From: Caballeronia sp. SEWSISQ10-4 2
GTDB taxonomy: Bacteria > Pseudomonadota > Gammaproteobacteria > Burkholderiales > Burkholderiaceae
DNA length: 64,000 bases
Reading direction: 5' to 3'
Assembly: GCF_030464885.1 (NCBI RefSeq)
Contig: NZ_JALPRJ010000022.1
Coordinates: 58,350 to 122,349, forward strand
Shown here: positions 14,320 through 23,705 of the stretch, piece after piece
How the letters are laid out: each line of letters starts with the position of its first letter
How positions within the stretch are numbered: the first letter of the stretch is position 1
Translations under genes and position numbers: made by a program
The notes under the pieces: model-generated
Database searches by the model: none
What the model was told of the DNA's origin: nothing
The model's input: the letters and a program-made list of their open reading frames with translations, nothing else

Positions 14320-17124
14320 ATGACACCGACCGCGCCGTCCGTGGAAGATGATCGCCAGCGTCGCATCGATGCGCGGCGGCGCGGGCTGAACGGCATCGAC
14401 TACATTGAGGCCGGCACGGACCCGCGCCGGCTGAGCGTATTTTTCTTTCTCTCGGCGCCGGCCGATCTGGACGTGGCGAACTGCGCCATAGAAGGCGGCA
14501 CCCGCATTCGCGGCCTGCGCGTGACGGCGGTTCGCGATCCCGACGACGACAGAGGTCCTGACGCGCAGTGCGTCACGCTGACCGTCGACCGGCCAGGGGA
14601 CTATTCCCTCTATACCCTGGCGCTCGATGGCCTCGCTGGCTTCGATCCGCATTACACGCGCTGCGCGTTCAGCTTCAGGACGGCCGAGCCGAAGGAACTC
14701 GATTGCCTTGACGCGGCCGGGGAAGCGACGCCGCTGGTTGCATCGCCGGAAATCGACTACTTGTCGAAGGACTACGCGAGTTTCCGGCAACTTATCGTCA
14801 ACCGGCTTGCGTTGACGCTGCCGGAATGGACCGAGGCGCATGAGCCCGACGAGGGCGTCGCGCTGGTCGAAGTGCTGGCTTACGTGGGCGATTACCTGAG
14901 CTACTACCAGGACGCGGTGGCGACTGAAGCGTATCTGAACACGGCGCGGCAACGGATCTCGGTGCGCCGGCATGCGCGTCTGGTCGATTATGCGATTCAC
15001 GAGGGATGCAATGCGCGCGCGTGGTTGTGCATCGAGACGGACGTGGAATCGCTGCCACTTTCGCCCGATGACTGCCGCTTCGTCACCGACTGCCATAACG
15101 CTATCGCCGATCCATCGCCGGTGCTTGGGCCCCGCGCGCTGGCCGGTGTTCCCACAAGCCAGTACGAGATATTTTCACCGATGTCCACCGCGCCGATCGA
15201 GCTCCGCGCCGCGCATAACCGGATCAGTTTCTACGCGTGGGGTGCGCGGCAATATGCGCTGCCGGCGGGCGCGACATCCGCGGCCCTGCACGATACCTGG
15301 CCCGACAGCAAGCCGGCCAAGGGTACGAAGAACGTGAAGGGCGCCAAGGACGCGAAGGGCACGAAGGACGCCCACGGCGAGCGTGCGCTGGCCCATTTGC
15401 GCGCGGGCGCTTTCGTGCTGATCGAGGAAGAGCGCAATCCCGTTACAGGCGCGATAGCCGATGCCGACCCGGCGCATCGGCAGGTCGTGCGTCTGACGCG
15501 CGTCGAACCCGCCGTCGATCCGGTCTATGACGTGCCGGTCCTGCTGATCGAGTGGGCGCAGGAGGACGCGTTGCAGTTCCCGTTGGTGATTGCGGCGCTC
15601 GGAGCAGCTCCGGATTGCGCGTATTTCGGGCCGCCGGGCAGCGCCGGGACGGCCTCGGATATCAGCATTGCGCGCGCGAACGTGTGGCTTGTGGATCACG
15701 GCGCGCGCTTCCAGGAAGACCTCGCCGGACAGGTCGGCCTGACGACGCTTCTGCAAGGTTGCGACGCAGAAAACACACCTTCGGAAACGATCACGCAGCC
15801 GGCCCGGTTCGCGCCGGCGTTGCGCCACGCCGACCTGACATTCGCCGTGCCGGTTCCGGCGGGCGCGGGCGCCCGTGGACTGCTGTCGCAGGACCCGCGC
15901 GGCGCGCAACCGCAGACGGTGCTATCGGGTATTCCGGGTGTGCCGGATGGTTCGCGCGCGCTCTTCACGTTCGATGACCTCGACGCGCCTGACACGCTCA
16001 TCGGCGAGATGAAGCAGCGGCTCGAGGGTGTGGGCAAGGCCGCGCCGAAGGAGCACTACGTTGCGCCCGACCCGCTGCTCGCCCGGCTTTCGCACGAAGC
16101 GCGCGCGGCGCTCCTCGCCTATGACGCCAGCGCTGCGCCGCCAGCCGCGCTCGCGACCCTGATCCAGGAGGAACTCGCCGCGTTGATCATCGGCTGGCGG
16201 GCGCGGCCGGACCTGCTCGAAAGCGGTCCGGATGATCATGACTATGTGGTGGAAGTCGACGATGACAGGATCGCCCACCTGCGTTTCGGCGATGGCCAGA
16301 ACGGCGTGCAGCCGTCGGCGGGGTCGGTGTTTCGCGCGGCGTACCGGACCGGTTCGGGGCCGGCGGGAAACGTAGGGGCCGGCACGATCATGCATTTGCA
16401 GATGCTCTCGGGCACGCTGTCGGGCGGTATCGTCAAAGTGTGGAATCCGCTGGCGGCGCGCGGCGGCGTCGCGCCTGAGCCGCTCGCCGACGTCCGCATG
16501 AACGCGCCGGTCGCGTTTCTCAATACGATCGAACGCGCCATCACCGCCGATGATTACGCGACCCTCGCGGCCCGTCATCCTGGCGTGCGGCGCGCGGCCG
16601 CGTCGTTGCGCTCGAACTGTGGCCGGCAAGCCGTGCGGGTGGCGATCGCGCCGTATGGCAGCGAGAGCGCGCCGCAAACCCTGCTCGCCGATGTCGCCGC
16701 GTTCCTCGAGCGCTATCGGCGCATGGGTCACGATGTCGAGGTCTCGCCGGCTGTTTATGTGCCGCTCGACATCGGCATCGAGGTGCATGTCGCGGCGGAT
16801 CACCTGCGCGGCCATGTGGAAGCGGCGTTGATCAGCGCGTTCGGCGCCGGGCCTCGCCGCAGCGCGACGGGCGGCTTGTTCGCGCCGGATAACCTGACGT
16901 TCGGCGAAGATATCTTTCTGAGCCGGATCATCGCGGCGGCTCAATCGGTGGAGGGCGTGGCCTATGTCGATGTGACGCGTTTCGAGCGCCAGTTCATGCC
17001 GTCGCACGACGCGCTCGAGAGCGGCGTGCTGACGCTCGGGCCGCAGGAAATCGCGCGGCTCGACAACGATGCCGATTTTCCCGAGCACGGCAGGCTGCGT
17101 ATGCGCATGCGAGGTGGGCGATGA
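14320..17124 (+). CDS. Baseplate J-like protein (Afp11 type)
   Basis: 934 residues from ATG 14320. Matches the eCIS putative baseplate assembly protein family: IDYLSKDYASFRQLIVNRL and PDEGVALVEVLAYVGDYLSYYQDAVATEAYLNTARQRISVRRHARLVDY (quoted in part: VLAYVGDYLSYYQD), then LRFGDGQNGVQPSAGSVFRAAYRTG and a C-terminal baseplate J domain with TADDYATLAARHPGVRRA. These proteins build the baseplate wedge. A Lys/Gly/Asp-rich low-complexity insert at about residues 328-352 is unusual. ATGA overlap with the next gene. Confidence 0.9.
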   Translation: MTPTAPSVEDDRQRRIDARRRGLNGIDYIEAGTDPRRLSVFFFLSAPADLDVANCAIEGGTRIRGLRVTAVRDPDDDRGPDAQCVTLTVDRPGDYSLYTLALDGLAGFDPHYTRCAFSFRTAEPKELDCLDAAGEATPLVASPEIDYLSKDYASFRQLIVNRLALTLPEWTEAHEPDEGVALVEVLAYVGDYLSYYQDAVATEAYLNTARQRISVRRHARLVDYAIHEGCNARAWLCIETDVESLPLSPDDCRFVTDCHNAIADPSPVLGPRALAGVPTSQYEIFSPMSTAPIELRAAHNRISFYAWGARQYALPAGATSAALHDTWPDSKPAKGTKNVKGAKDAKGTKDAHGERALAHLRAGAFVLIEEERNPVTGAIADADPAHRQVVRLTRVEPAVDPVYDVPVLLIEWAQEDALQFPLVIAALGAAPDCAYFGPPGSAGTASDISIARANVWLVDHGARFQEDLAGQVGLTTLLQGCDAENTPSETITQPARFAPALRHADLTFAVPVPAGAGARGLLSQDPRGAQPQTVLSGIPGVPDGSRALFTFDDLDAPDTLIGEMKQRLEGVGKAAPKEHYVAPDPLLARLSHEARAALLAYDASAAPPAALATLIQEELAALIIGWRARPDLLESGPDDHDYVVEVDDDRIAHLRFGDGQNGVQPSAGSVFRAAYRTGSGPAGNVGAGTIMHLQMLSGTLSGGIVKVWNPLAARGGVAPEPLADVRMNAPVAFLNTIERAITADDYATLAARHPGVRRAAASLRSNCGRQAVRVAIAPYGSESAPQTLLADVAAFLERYRRMGHDVEVSPAVYVPLDIGIEVHVAADHLRGHVEAALISAFGAGPRRSATGGLFAPDNLTFGEDIFLSRIIAAAQSVEGVAYVDVTRFERQFMPSHDALESGVLTLGPQEIARLDNDADFPEHGRLRMRMRGGR

Positions 17125-20100
17125 CCGGCGACTGCGGCTGCCCCGGGCCGGCCGGGAATCAGAGCAAGCCTTCCAACCGTCCCGGCTTGTCGTCGCTTGC
17201 ATACCGGCTGGGCACGCACACCGGCTTCCTCGACGCGATGATCGCGCGGCTTGGCGCGATGCAGGCCGCGCAATCGGCGGCGCCGACCACGCGCGATCCG
17301 GGTGATCCGGCCATCGCGCTGCTCGACGCGTGGGCGGTCGTCGCCGACGTGCTCACGTTCTATCAGGAGCGGATCGCGAACGAGGGCTATCTGCGCACCG
17401 CGACCGAGGACCGCTCGCTCAAGGAGTTGGCGAGTCTGGTCGGTTATGTGCCGCGGCCGGGGGTGGCGGCGTCCTTGCCTGTCGCTTATACGGTGCAGGA
17501 CCAGGGCGGCGACGCCAACGTCGATATCCCCGCGGGCAGCAAGGTCCAGAGCCTGCCGGTTGCGGGCGAACTGCCCAAGGTCTTCGAGACGGCCGCGCCC
17601 GGCCTCGCGCGGGCAAGCTGGAGCCAGCTCGGCGTGCGCACGGCGCGCGCGCAGCAGGTGAGCGCGGACTCGACAGCCGTCTTCCTGAATGGCACGTCGA
17701 CAAAGCTGAAACCGAATGACCCGCTGCTTATTGTCGATGGTAAATCGCGCACGCTCAGGCGAATCGCTACTGTCGATATCGACACGCCGCGCCAGCGCAT
17801 CACACTGGGGCTGCAGCTGCTGCCGTCCAAGGTCGAACCGGGCGGCCGCACTGCCAGCCTGGCGTCCGGAGACGTGCCGCTTGCGCAACCCGACGCGCCT
17901 TCCACGGCGCCTGCCGCGCCTGATGCGTCTTTCGCCACGAGCGTGACCGGCGTGTCGCCGTTGCAGGACCCGGCGTTCACGCGCGCGCTGAGCCTGCCGC
18001 CGGCCCAGCATCCCGTCAACGCGCTCGACCTGCATCAAAACGCCTCCGAACGGCTGAAACCCGACACCGACGCCGGCCCGCAATTGCTGACGCGGCTGGA
18101 TCCCGCGCTGCAAGGCTCCTTGCGCACCGCGTTGCGCAACACGACGGTCGCGCCGCCGTCCGCCGTGCAGGTCTTCGCGTTCAACGTGCGCACCGCGCCG
18201 TTCGGCAGCACTGCGCCGCTGAGGAATGTCGTCGTGCCGGCGAATGGCCATTCGCCCGCCACGACCGCGCAGCAGGAATGGACCTTCGAGGTGCCGGCGG
18301 GTTCATCGGCCAGGCTTGTCGAGGCATCGCGCACGAGGCCGGCCGAAGCGCCGCCCACGGTGCCGCTGGCCTTCGAATCGCCCGGCATCCTGTATCTCGA
18401 CAGCAGTTATCCCAATGTGGTCGCGCCCAGCTGGGCGTTCGTGCGCGGCGTCGATGCAACCGGCGCGCCGCGCGATCCGGTGATCAGCCAGATCACTGAA
18501 GTCCACGGCATGGCGCGCGCGGATTACGGCTTGTCGGCGAAAACGACACGACTGATGCTCGACACCCCGTGGTTCGATCCAACGAACAACGGCGACTTTA
18601 CCGAGGTGGTGCGCGGAACGGAGGTGTACGTGCAGAGCGAGGCGCTGGATCTCGCCGATGCACCGATCACCCTGTCCGTCGATGGCGCGTCGATCGAACT
18701 CGACGACCTGCACGATGGACTTGCGCCGGGCCGCTGGCTGATCGTCACCGGCGAGCGCCTCGACATTCCCGATACCAAGGGTGTGAGCGGAACGGAAGTG
18801 GTGATGCTGAAGAGCGCGTCGCACGCGGTCGAGACCATCGGCGACGACGCGCGCACGCTGCCTGGAGGCAGGGCGGGAAGCGTTGGCGTGGGCGCGGGCA
18901 CGCCTGCTCCAACGCCAACGCCCGGTCCCGCCGCCCGGGATGACAGCAGTTTGCTGCCGGGCGGACGCATGCGCACGACGTTGACGCTGTCGTCGGCGCT
19001 TTCATATCGGTACGTGCGTGACAGCGTCAGGATCTACGGCAACGTCATCAACGCGACACACGGCGAGACGCATGCCGAGATTCTCGGCAGCGGCGACGGC
19101 AAAAGCGCATTCCGCAGCTTCGCGCTGCGCTATGCGCCGCTCACGTATGTATCGGCGGCGACGCCTTCAGGGGTCGCGAGCACGCTTCAGGTCCGCGTGA
19201 ACGGCGTGGCGTGGGCGGAAGTGAAGAGCTTCAACGGCGCGGGTCCCGACGATCGCGTGTTCGTTACCCGCCAGCTCGCTGATGGTACGACCCAGGTGAC
19301 CTTCGGCAACGGCACGCAGGGCGCGACCCTGCCCCCGGGCGTCGAGAATGTCCGTGCGACCTATCGCAGCGGCATCGGCGTGGGCGGCAATGCGAACGCG
19401 GGACAGGTGACCCAGCTTGCCACGCGGCCGCTCGGCGTGATGGGCGTGGTTAATCCTGTCGCCGCCGCCGGCGGCGCCGACCCGGAAAGCGGCGCCGATA
19501 TCCGCCGACACGCGCCGCAAGGGCTGGCATCGCTTGACAGGCTGGTGTCGATTGCGGATTACGAAGACTTCGGCCGGACCTTCGCGGGCGTAGGCAAGGC
19601 AAGCGCGGTTCAGCTTTCCGCCGATAACACGCGCCTCGTGCACGTCACGCTCGCCGCCGCCAACGACGCGCCGCTGACCGCGGCGTCGGCGCTCCTCGTC
19701 AATCTGGCCGCCGCGATCGCGCGATTCGGCGACCCCTACGTTCGCGTGCGCTTGCAGCCGCGCGAGGCGCTGCTGCTGGTTATCAGCGCGCGCGTGAAAG
19801 TCGCGCCCGCGTACGAGTGGACGCGCGTCGCGCCGCTCATCAGCGCCGCGTTGCTCGATGCCTTCGGCTTCGCGCGCCGCGACCTGGGCCAGGATGTCGC
19901 GCTGAGCGAAGTGCTGGCGGTGATGCAGAACGTTGCGGGCGTCGACTACGTGGATGTGGACGTGTTCGACCGGATCGCCGAAGCAGGCGCGCTGGGCGAA
20001 CTGGAGCGCATCGCGTACGCGCGCGAGCCGTCGCTGCATCGGATGATCGTCGCGCGGATGGCTCGCCGCGACAACACCGCACAAGGCGCGGCGGCCGTGC

Positions 20101-20171
20101 TGCCCGCGCAGATCGCCTACCTGAGCGCGGACATTCCCGCGACCCTCACGCTCACGGAGATCACGTCATGA
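17121..20171 (+). CDS. Second large baseplate assembly protein (Afp12-type wedge)
   Basis: 1016 residues, the second baseplate J-type wedge protein. N-terminus has a short Cys motif (CGCPGP) followed by NRPGLSSLAYRLGTHTGFLDAM, a hallmark of this eCIS family, then DPAIALLDAWAVVADVLTFYQERIANEGYLRTA. The C-terminal third has VTFGNGTQGATLPPGVENVRATYR and DRLVSIADYEDFGRTFAGVGKAS, the baseplate J signature. A low-complexity Gly/Pro/Thr segment lies at about residues 575-610. It overlaps both neighbours by four bases. Confidence 0.9.
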   Translation: MTGDCGCPGPAGNQSKPSNRPGLSSLAYRLGTHTGFLDAMIARLGAMQAAQSAAPTTRDPGDPAIALLDAWAVVADVLTFYQERIANEGYLRTATEDRSLKELASLVGYVPRPGVAASLPVAYTVQDQGGDANVDIPAGSKVQSLPVAGELPKVFETAAPGLARASWSQLGVRTARAQQVSADSTAVFLNGTSTKLKPNDPLLIVDGKSRTLRRIATVDIDTPRQRITLGLQLLPSKVEPGGRTASLASGDVPLAQPDAPSTAPAAPDASFATSVTGVSPLQDPAFTRALSLPPAQHPVNALDLHQNASERLKPDTDAGPQLLTRLDPALQGSLRTALRNTTVAPPSAVQVFAFNVRTAPFGSTAPLRNVVVPANGHSPATTAQQEWTFEVPAGSSARLVEASRTRPAEAPPTVPLAFESPGILYLDSSYPNVVAPSWAFVRGVDATGAPRDPVISQITEVHGMARADYGLSAKTTRLMLDTPWFDPTNNGDFTEVVRGTEVYVQSEALDLADAPITLSVDGASIELDDLHDGLAPGRWLIVTGERLDIPDTKGVSGTEVVMLKSASHAVETIGDDARTLPGGRAGSVGVGAGTPAPTPTPGPAARDDSSLLPGGRMRTTLTLSSALSYRYVRDSVRIYGNVINATHGETHAEILGSGDGKSAFRSFALRYAPLTYVSAATPSGVASTLQVRVNGVAWAEVKSFNGAGPDDRVFVTRQLADGTTQVTFGNGTQGATLPPGVENVRATYRSGIGVGGNANAGQVTQLATRPLGVMGVVNPVAAAGGADPESGADIRRHAPQGLASLDRLVSIADYEDFGRTFAGVGKASAVQLSADNTRLVHVTLAAANDAPLTAASALLVNLAAAIARFGDPYVRVRLQPREALLLVISARVKVAPAYEWTRVAPLISAALLDAFGFARRDLGQDVALSEVLAVMQNVAGVDYVDVDVFDRIAEAGALGELERIAYAREPSLHRMIVARMARRDNTAQGAAAVLPAQIAYLSADIPATLTLTEITS

Positions 20172-22270
20172 GCACGCCGTTCAACGACCGCCTGTACGCG
20201 CTGTTGCCGTCGATTTACCGGCAGCGCGACGCCGATGCCGGCGAGCCGCTGCGCATGCTGCTCTCGGTCGTCAGCGAACAGGTCGATGCGCTCGAGCAGG
20301 ACATCGCCGGGCTCTACGACAACTGGTTCATCGAGACGTGCGATGACTGGGTGGTGCCGTATATAGGCGACCTGATCGGGTATCTGCCGATTCACGATGC
20401 AGGCGAGCCGGCGCGCGAATCGGCCGCGCAAGCCGCGGCGCGCGCCCGCATTTTGTATCCGCGCCGCGACGTCGCCAATACGCTGCGATACCGCAGGCGC
20501 AAGGGCACGGTGTCGCTGCTCGACGATCTGGCCGCCGCCGTCTCGGGTTGGCCGGCGCAAGTCGTGGAATTCAACCGGCTGGTCGCGACGACCCAGTCGA
20601 TGCAGCATCCGCGCGTCACGCAAGGTGGCACAGCAGACGTGCGCCGCGCGGACCTGATGGGCCGGCTGGGCACCGCATCGGACGAAACCGCGCATCTGGC
20701 CGAACTGAGCCGCCCGCAATCGAAGTACGGTCCGGGGCGCTTCAACATGATGTCGGCCGGTCTCTTCGTCTGGCGGCTGCGCGCGTATGAGGTCGTGCGC
20801 ACGCAGGCTTATTGCGTAGAGGAACTAAGCCCCGAGTGCTTCACGTTCAGCGTGCTCGGCAATGATTGTCCGCTGTACGCCGCCGCGCGCGAACCGGATG
20901 CGTTGCCGGTCGCGCTGCGGCGGGCGGATATCGCCACTCGTCACGGCCGCGTGGAAGCGCGTTTCTACGGGCCCGGGAACAGCTTTGCGCTGTGGCTGGG
21001 CGAAAAAGAAGCGGAACTGTTGCCGCTCGCGCGGCTGGTCGTGGCGGACCTGTCGAACTGGAGGATCGCGCTGCGCCGGGGAGAAGTGGCTATCGACCCT
21101 GAACGGGGGCGCATCGTCTTCGCGCCGGGCGAGCTGCCGGAATACGGGCTGCGCGTGTCGTACCACTACGGGTTTCCGGCCGACATGGGCGGCGGCACTT
21201 ACGCGCGGCCCACGCGAGACTGGGCGGGCGACCGGGCGCTATATCCCGTCGGCGACGGCGAATACAAGCGCCTTCACGACGCGCTGCAGGCGTGGCACGA
21301 GGACAAGCCGACTCGCGCGGTGATCGAGCTGAGCGCCAACGACGTCTTCGCGGAGCCGGTCAGGATCGCGCTGGAATCCGGCCAAAGCCTGGAAATCCGC
21401 GCGGCGAACGGCGCGCGGCCCGTGATCCGACTGCTGGACTGGCAGGCCAACCGTCCCGACTTCATGTCGATCACCGGCCATGCAGACAGCCGCCTCGTGC
21501 TCGATGGCCTGCTGGTCAGCGGCCGCGGCGCGCAGCTCAAGGGTTCATTCGGATCCCTGACGATCCGCCACTGCACGTTCGTGCCGGGCTGGACCATCGA
21601 GGCTGCCGAAAGCACGCCGCGCGGCGGCGTGGAAGCGAGTCTCGCGGTGGTGAGGAGCGACGCGCGGGTGATTATCGAAAAAAGCATTTTGGGGCCGATC
21701 ATGGTGACTGCCGATGACCCCGCGCAGGAGCCGCTGCAACTGGAAATCGCCGATAGCGTCATCGACGCCGTGTCGGACCGCCATGAAGCGATTGGCGCGG
21801 CTGAGAGCGGACCGGCACACGCGCTGCTGCGCATCGTGCGTTCGACGATATTCGGGCGAGTGGAGGTGAATGCCATCGACCTGGCGGAAAACTGCATTTT
21901 CAGCGGCGCGCTGATGGTAAAACGGCGCGACACCGGCTGCATGCGATTCTGCTACGTGCCGCCGGAGTCGCGCACGGCGCGCCGCTTCGAATGCCAGCCC
22001 GGCGCGGCCATGGCGCGCGCGCAGGGCGGCGCACGCGCGGCGGTTGCGTCGCGCGTGCGTCCGCTGTTCAACAGCGTGCGCTACGGGTCGGCCGGCTACT
22101 GTCAGCTCGCGGCGGCTTGCGCGTCGGAGATCGCAAAGGGCGCCGACGACGAATCCGAGATGGGCGTTTTCCACGATCTTTACCAGCCCCAGCGCTTCGC
22201 AAATCTGCTCGCGCGCCTGGACGAATATGTGCCGGCGGATGTGGACGCCGGCATCATCATCAGCAGCTAG
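20168..22270 (+). CDS. eCIS phage tail protein with beta-helix-like region
   Basis: 700 residues from ATG 20168. The N-terminal 100 residues (DRLYALLPSIYRQRDAD, VSEQVDALEQDIAGLYDNWFIETCDDWVVPYIGDLIGY) are the conserved tail protein I-like region of eCIS baseplates. From about residue 380 onward there are repeated short strands (LEIRAANGARPVIRLL, LVLDGLLVSGRGAQLKG, LTIRHCTF, LLRIVRSTIFGRVEVN) that look like a right-handed parallel beta-helix. With no separate fibre gene, this beta-helix could be surface-exposed and take part in target binding; that is inference. Confidence 0.85.
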   Translation: MSTPFNDRLYALLPSIYRQRDADAGEPLRMLLSVVSEQVDALEQDIAGLYDNWFIETCDDWVVPYIGDLIGYLPIHDAGEPARESAAQAAARARILYPRRDVANTLRYRRRKGTVSLLDDLAAAVSGWPAQVVEFNRLVATTQSMQHPRVTQGGTADVRRADLMGRLGTASDETAHLAELSRPQSKYGPGRFNMMSAGLFVWRLRAYEVVRTQAYCVEELSPECFTFSVLGNDCPLYAAAREPDALPVALRRADIATRHGRVEARFYGPGNSFALWLGEKEAELLPLARLVVADLSNWRIALRRGEVAIDPERGRIVFAPGELPEYGLRVSYHYGFPADMGGGTYARPTRDWAGDRALYPVGDGEYKRLHDALQAWHEDKPTRAVIELSANDVFAEPVRIALESGQSLEIRAANGARPVIRLLDWQANRPDFMSITGHADSRLVLDGLLVSGRGAQLKGSFGSLTIRHCTFVPGWTIEAAESTPRGGVEASLAVVRSDARVIIEKSILGPIMVTADDPAQEPLQLEIADSVIDAVSDRHEAIGAAESGPAHALLRIVRSTIFGRVEVNAIDLAENCIFSGALMVKRRDTGCMRFCYVPPESRTARRFECQPGAAMARAQGGARAAVASRVRPLFNSVRYGSAGYCQLAAACASEIAKGADDESEMGVFHDLYQPQRFANLLARLDEYVPADVDAGIIISS

Positions 22271-22292
22271 ACGCGCGCGGATGGAGGAAAAG

Positions 22293-23693
22293 ATGAAGAA
22301 CATCGACATATCACGTGACAGCTTCCAGCCTGGGCGCGGCTTCAGCCGGCTGGTCTGGCAGCAAGGCCGCCCGCAGCTCGACGCCGACCTGAACGAGCAC
22401 GCGTCGATCCTGCTGCATACCTTGCGCACCATGATGATGGATCTCGCGGGTCGCTTCGGCGGACCCGTCGGCGCGTGCGGTTTCCGGATCGTGCTGACAA
22501 AAGACGATGTCGACGACGAGTTCACCGAAGCAGACCGCAAGGAACTGACGACCGAACTTGCCGAGTTGCCGCCGGGCGACCTGCTGATGTCGACAGGGCG
22601 CTATTACGTCGATGGACTGCTATGCGAGAACAGCCGCTTGCAGCGCCATTCCATTCAGGAAGCCGGCAATTATCTTGTTTATCTCGATGTCTGGGAGCAG
22701 GAAGTGACGGCGCTCGATGACGACGCCATCCGAGAAGTCGCGCTCGGCGGCACGGACACGTCCGCGCGCATGCAGGTCAAATGGCGGGTCAGGGCGATCA
22801 GGCTGAGCGCGCCGGCGCAGACTTTCGGCACGCTCAATCCGCCGTGGGATGAACTGGCGGCTGGCTGGCAGCACAGGCATCGCGGTGCGCTGAAAGCACG
22901 TGCGCGTACGGTCGATGACGGCCAGCCGGACGCCGGCAGCGGCGCGGGGCGGACGTATCGCGGACCGGAGAACCAGTTGTACCGGGTGGAGATCCACCGG
23001 GGCGGCAAGCTTGAAGACCGGCATCGTCCGACATTCAAGTTCTCGCGCGATAACGGCGTGGTCGCGTTCCGCGTGGACACCGTCGCCGACGACGGTCTGG
23101 CCGTCACGCTCGCCTCATGGGGCCGCGACGACAACATGAACCTCGCGCCGGGCCAGTTCGTCGAGCTGACGGATGGCGAGCACGAGCACCACCGCGGCGC
23201 GGCTGCGCTGGCGAAGATCGTGTTCGTCGATCCGCTGAACCGACAAGTGAAAGTCGATGCAGCTCTTTTCAGTCAGGTACCACGCCAGGACGCGCGGCTG
23301 GTGCTGCGCCGCTGGGACCAGCTTGCGGGCGAACCGCGGCGTGGCGGGCTGGAGCTCTCGGAGGGTGCGGCGCTGATCGTGGAGCAGCAATGGCTGACAC
23401 TTGAAGACGGTGTCGAGATCATGTTCGACAAAGCGCACGGGCACGAATATCGCAGCGGGGATTATTGGCTGATTCCCGCGCGCGTCGTGACCGGCGATGT
23501 CCTGTGGCCCCAGAAAGACCGCCAGCCCGCAGCGTTGCCGCCGCACGGCGTGGAGCATCACTATGCGCCGCTCGCGATCGTCGATTCCAATGGCGAAACG
23601 CTGAGCCTGGTGGTGCCGCTGACGCGTCGCTTCGGCGCGCAGACCGTCAAGGGATTTCCGGACGACATGTTCGTGTATATCGGGCAGCCGTGA
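22293..23693 (+). CDS. DUF6519 eCIS-associated protein
   Basis: 466 residues starting at ATG 22293, placed five bases after GGAGG. It begins MKNIDISRDSFQPGRGFSRLVWQQGRPQLDADLNE (in short DISRDSF and QQGRPQLDADLNE), the signature of DUF6519 proteins, which occur in eCIS and related loci. Later motifs are PPGDLLMSTGRYYVDGLLCEN, YLVYLDVWEQEVTALDD, and FKFSRDNGVVAFRVD. Role unknown; the DISRD...Q-G-x-x-LDAD pattern is shared with proteins at the baseplate periphery, so a structural or decoration role is plausible. An upstream in-frame ATG at 22281 overlaps the ribosome site and is less likely. Confidence 0.85.
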   Translation: MKNIDISRDSFQPGRGFSRLVWQQGRPQLDADLNEHASILLHTLRTMMMDLAGRFGGPVGACGFRIVLTKDDVDDEFTEADRKELTTELAELPPGDLLMSTGRYYVDGLLCENSRLQRHSIQEAGNYLVYLDVWEQEVTALDDDAIREVALGGTDTSARMQVKWRVRAIRLSAPAQTFGTLNPPWDELAAGWQHRHRGALKARARTVDDGQPDAGSGAGRTYRGPENQLYRVEIHRGGKLEDRHRPTFKFSRDNGVVAFRVDTVADDGLAVTLASWGRDDNMNLAPGQFVELTDGEHEHHRGAAALAKIVFVDPLNRQVKVDAALFSQVPRQDARLVLRRWDQLAGEPRRGGLELSEGAALIVEQQWLTLEDGVEIMFDKAHGHEYRSGDYWLIPARVVTGDVLWPQKDRQPAALPPHGVEHHYAPLAIVDSNGETLSLVVPLTRRFGAQTVKGFPDDMFVYIGQP

Positions 23694-23705
23694 GCAGGAG
23701 GACAT

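Noticed and set aside
15922..17202. 426-codon minus-strand frame opposite the baseplate J-like gene
   Set aside because: Composition is Arg/His-rich antisense text; the sense strand matches baseplate proteins along its whole length.
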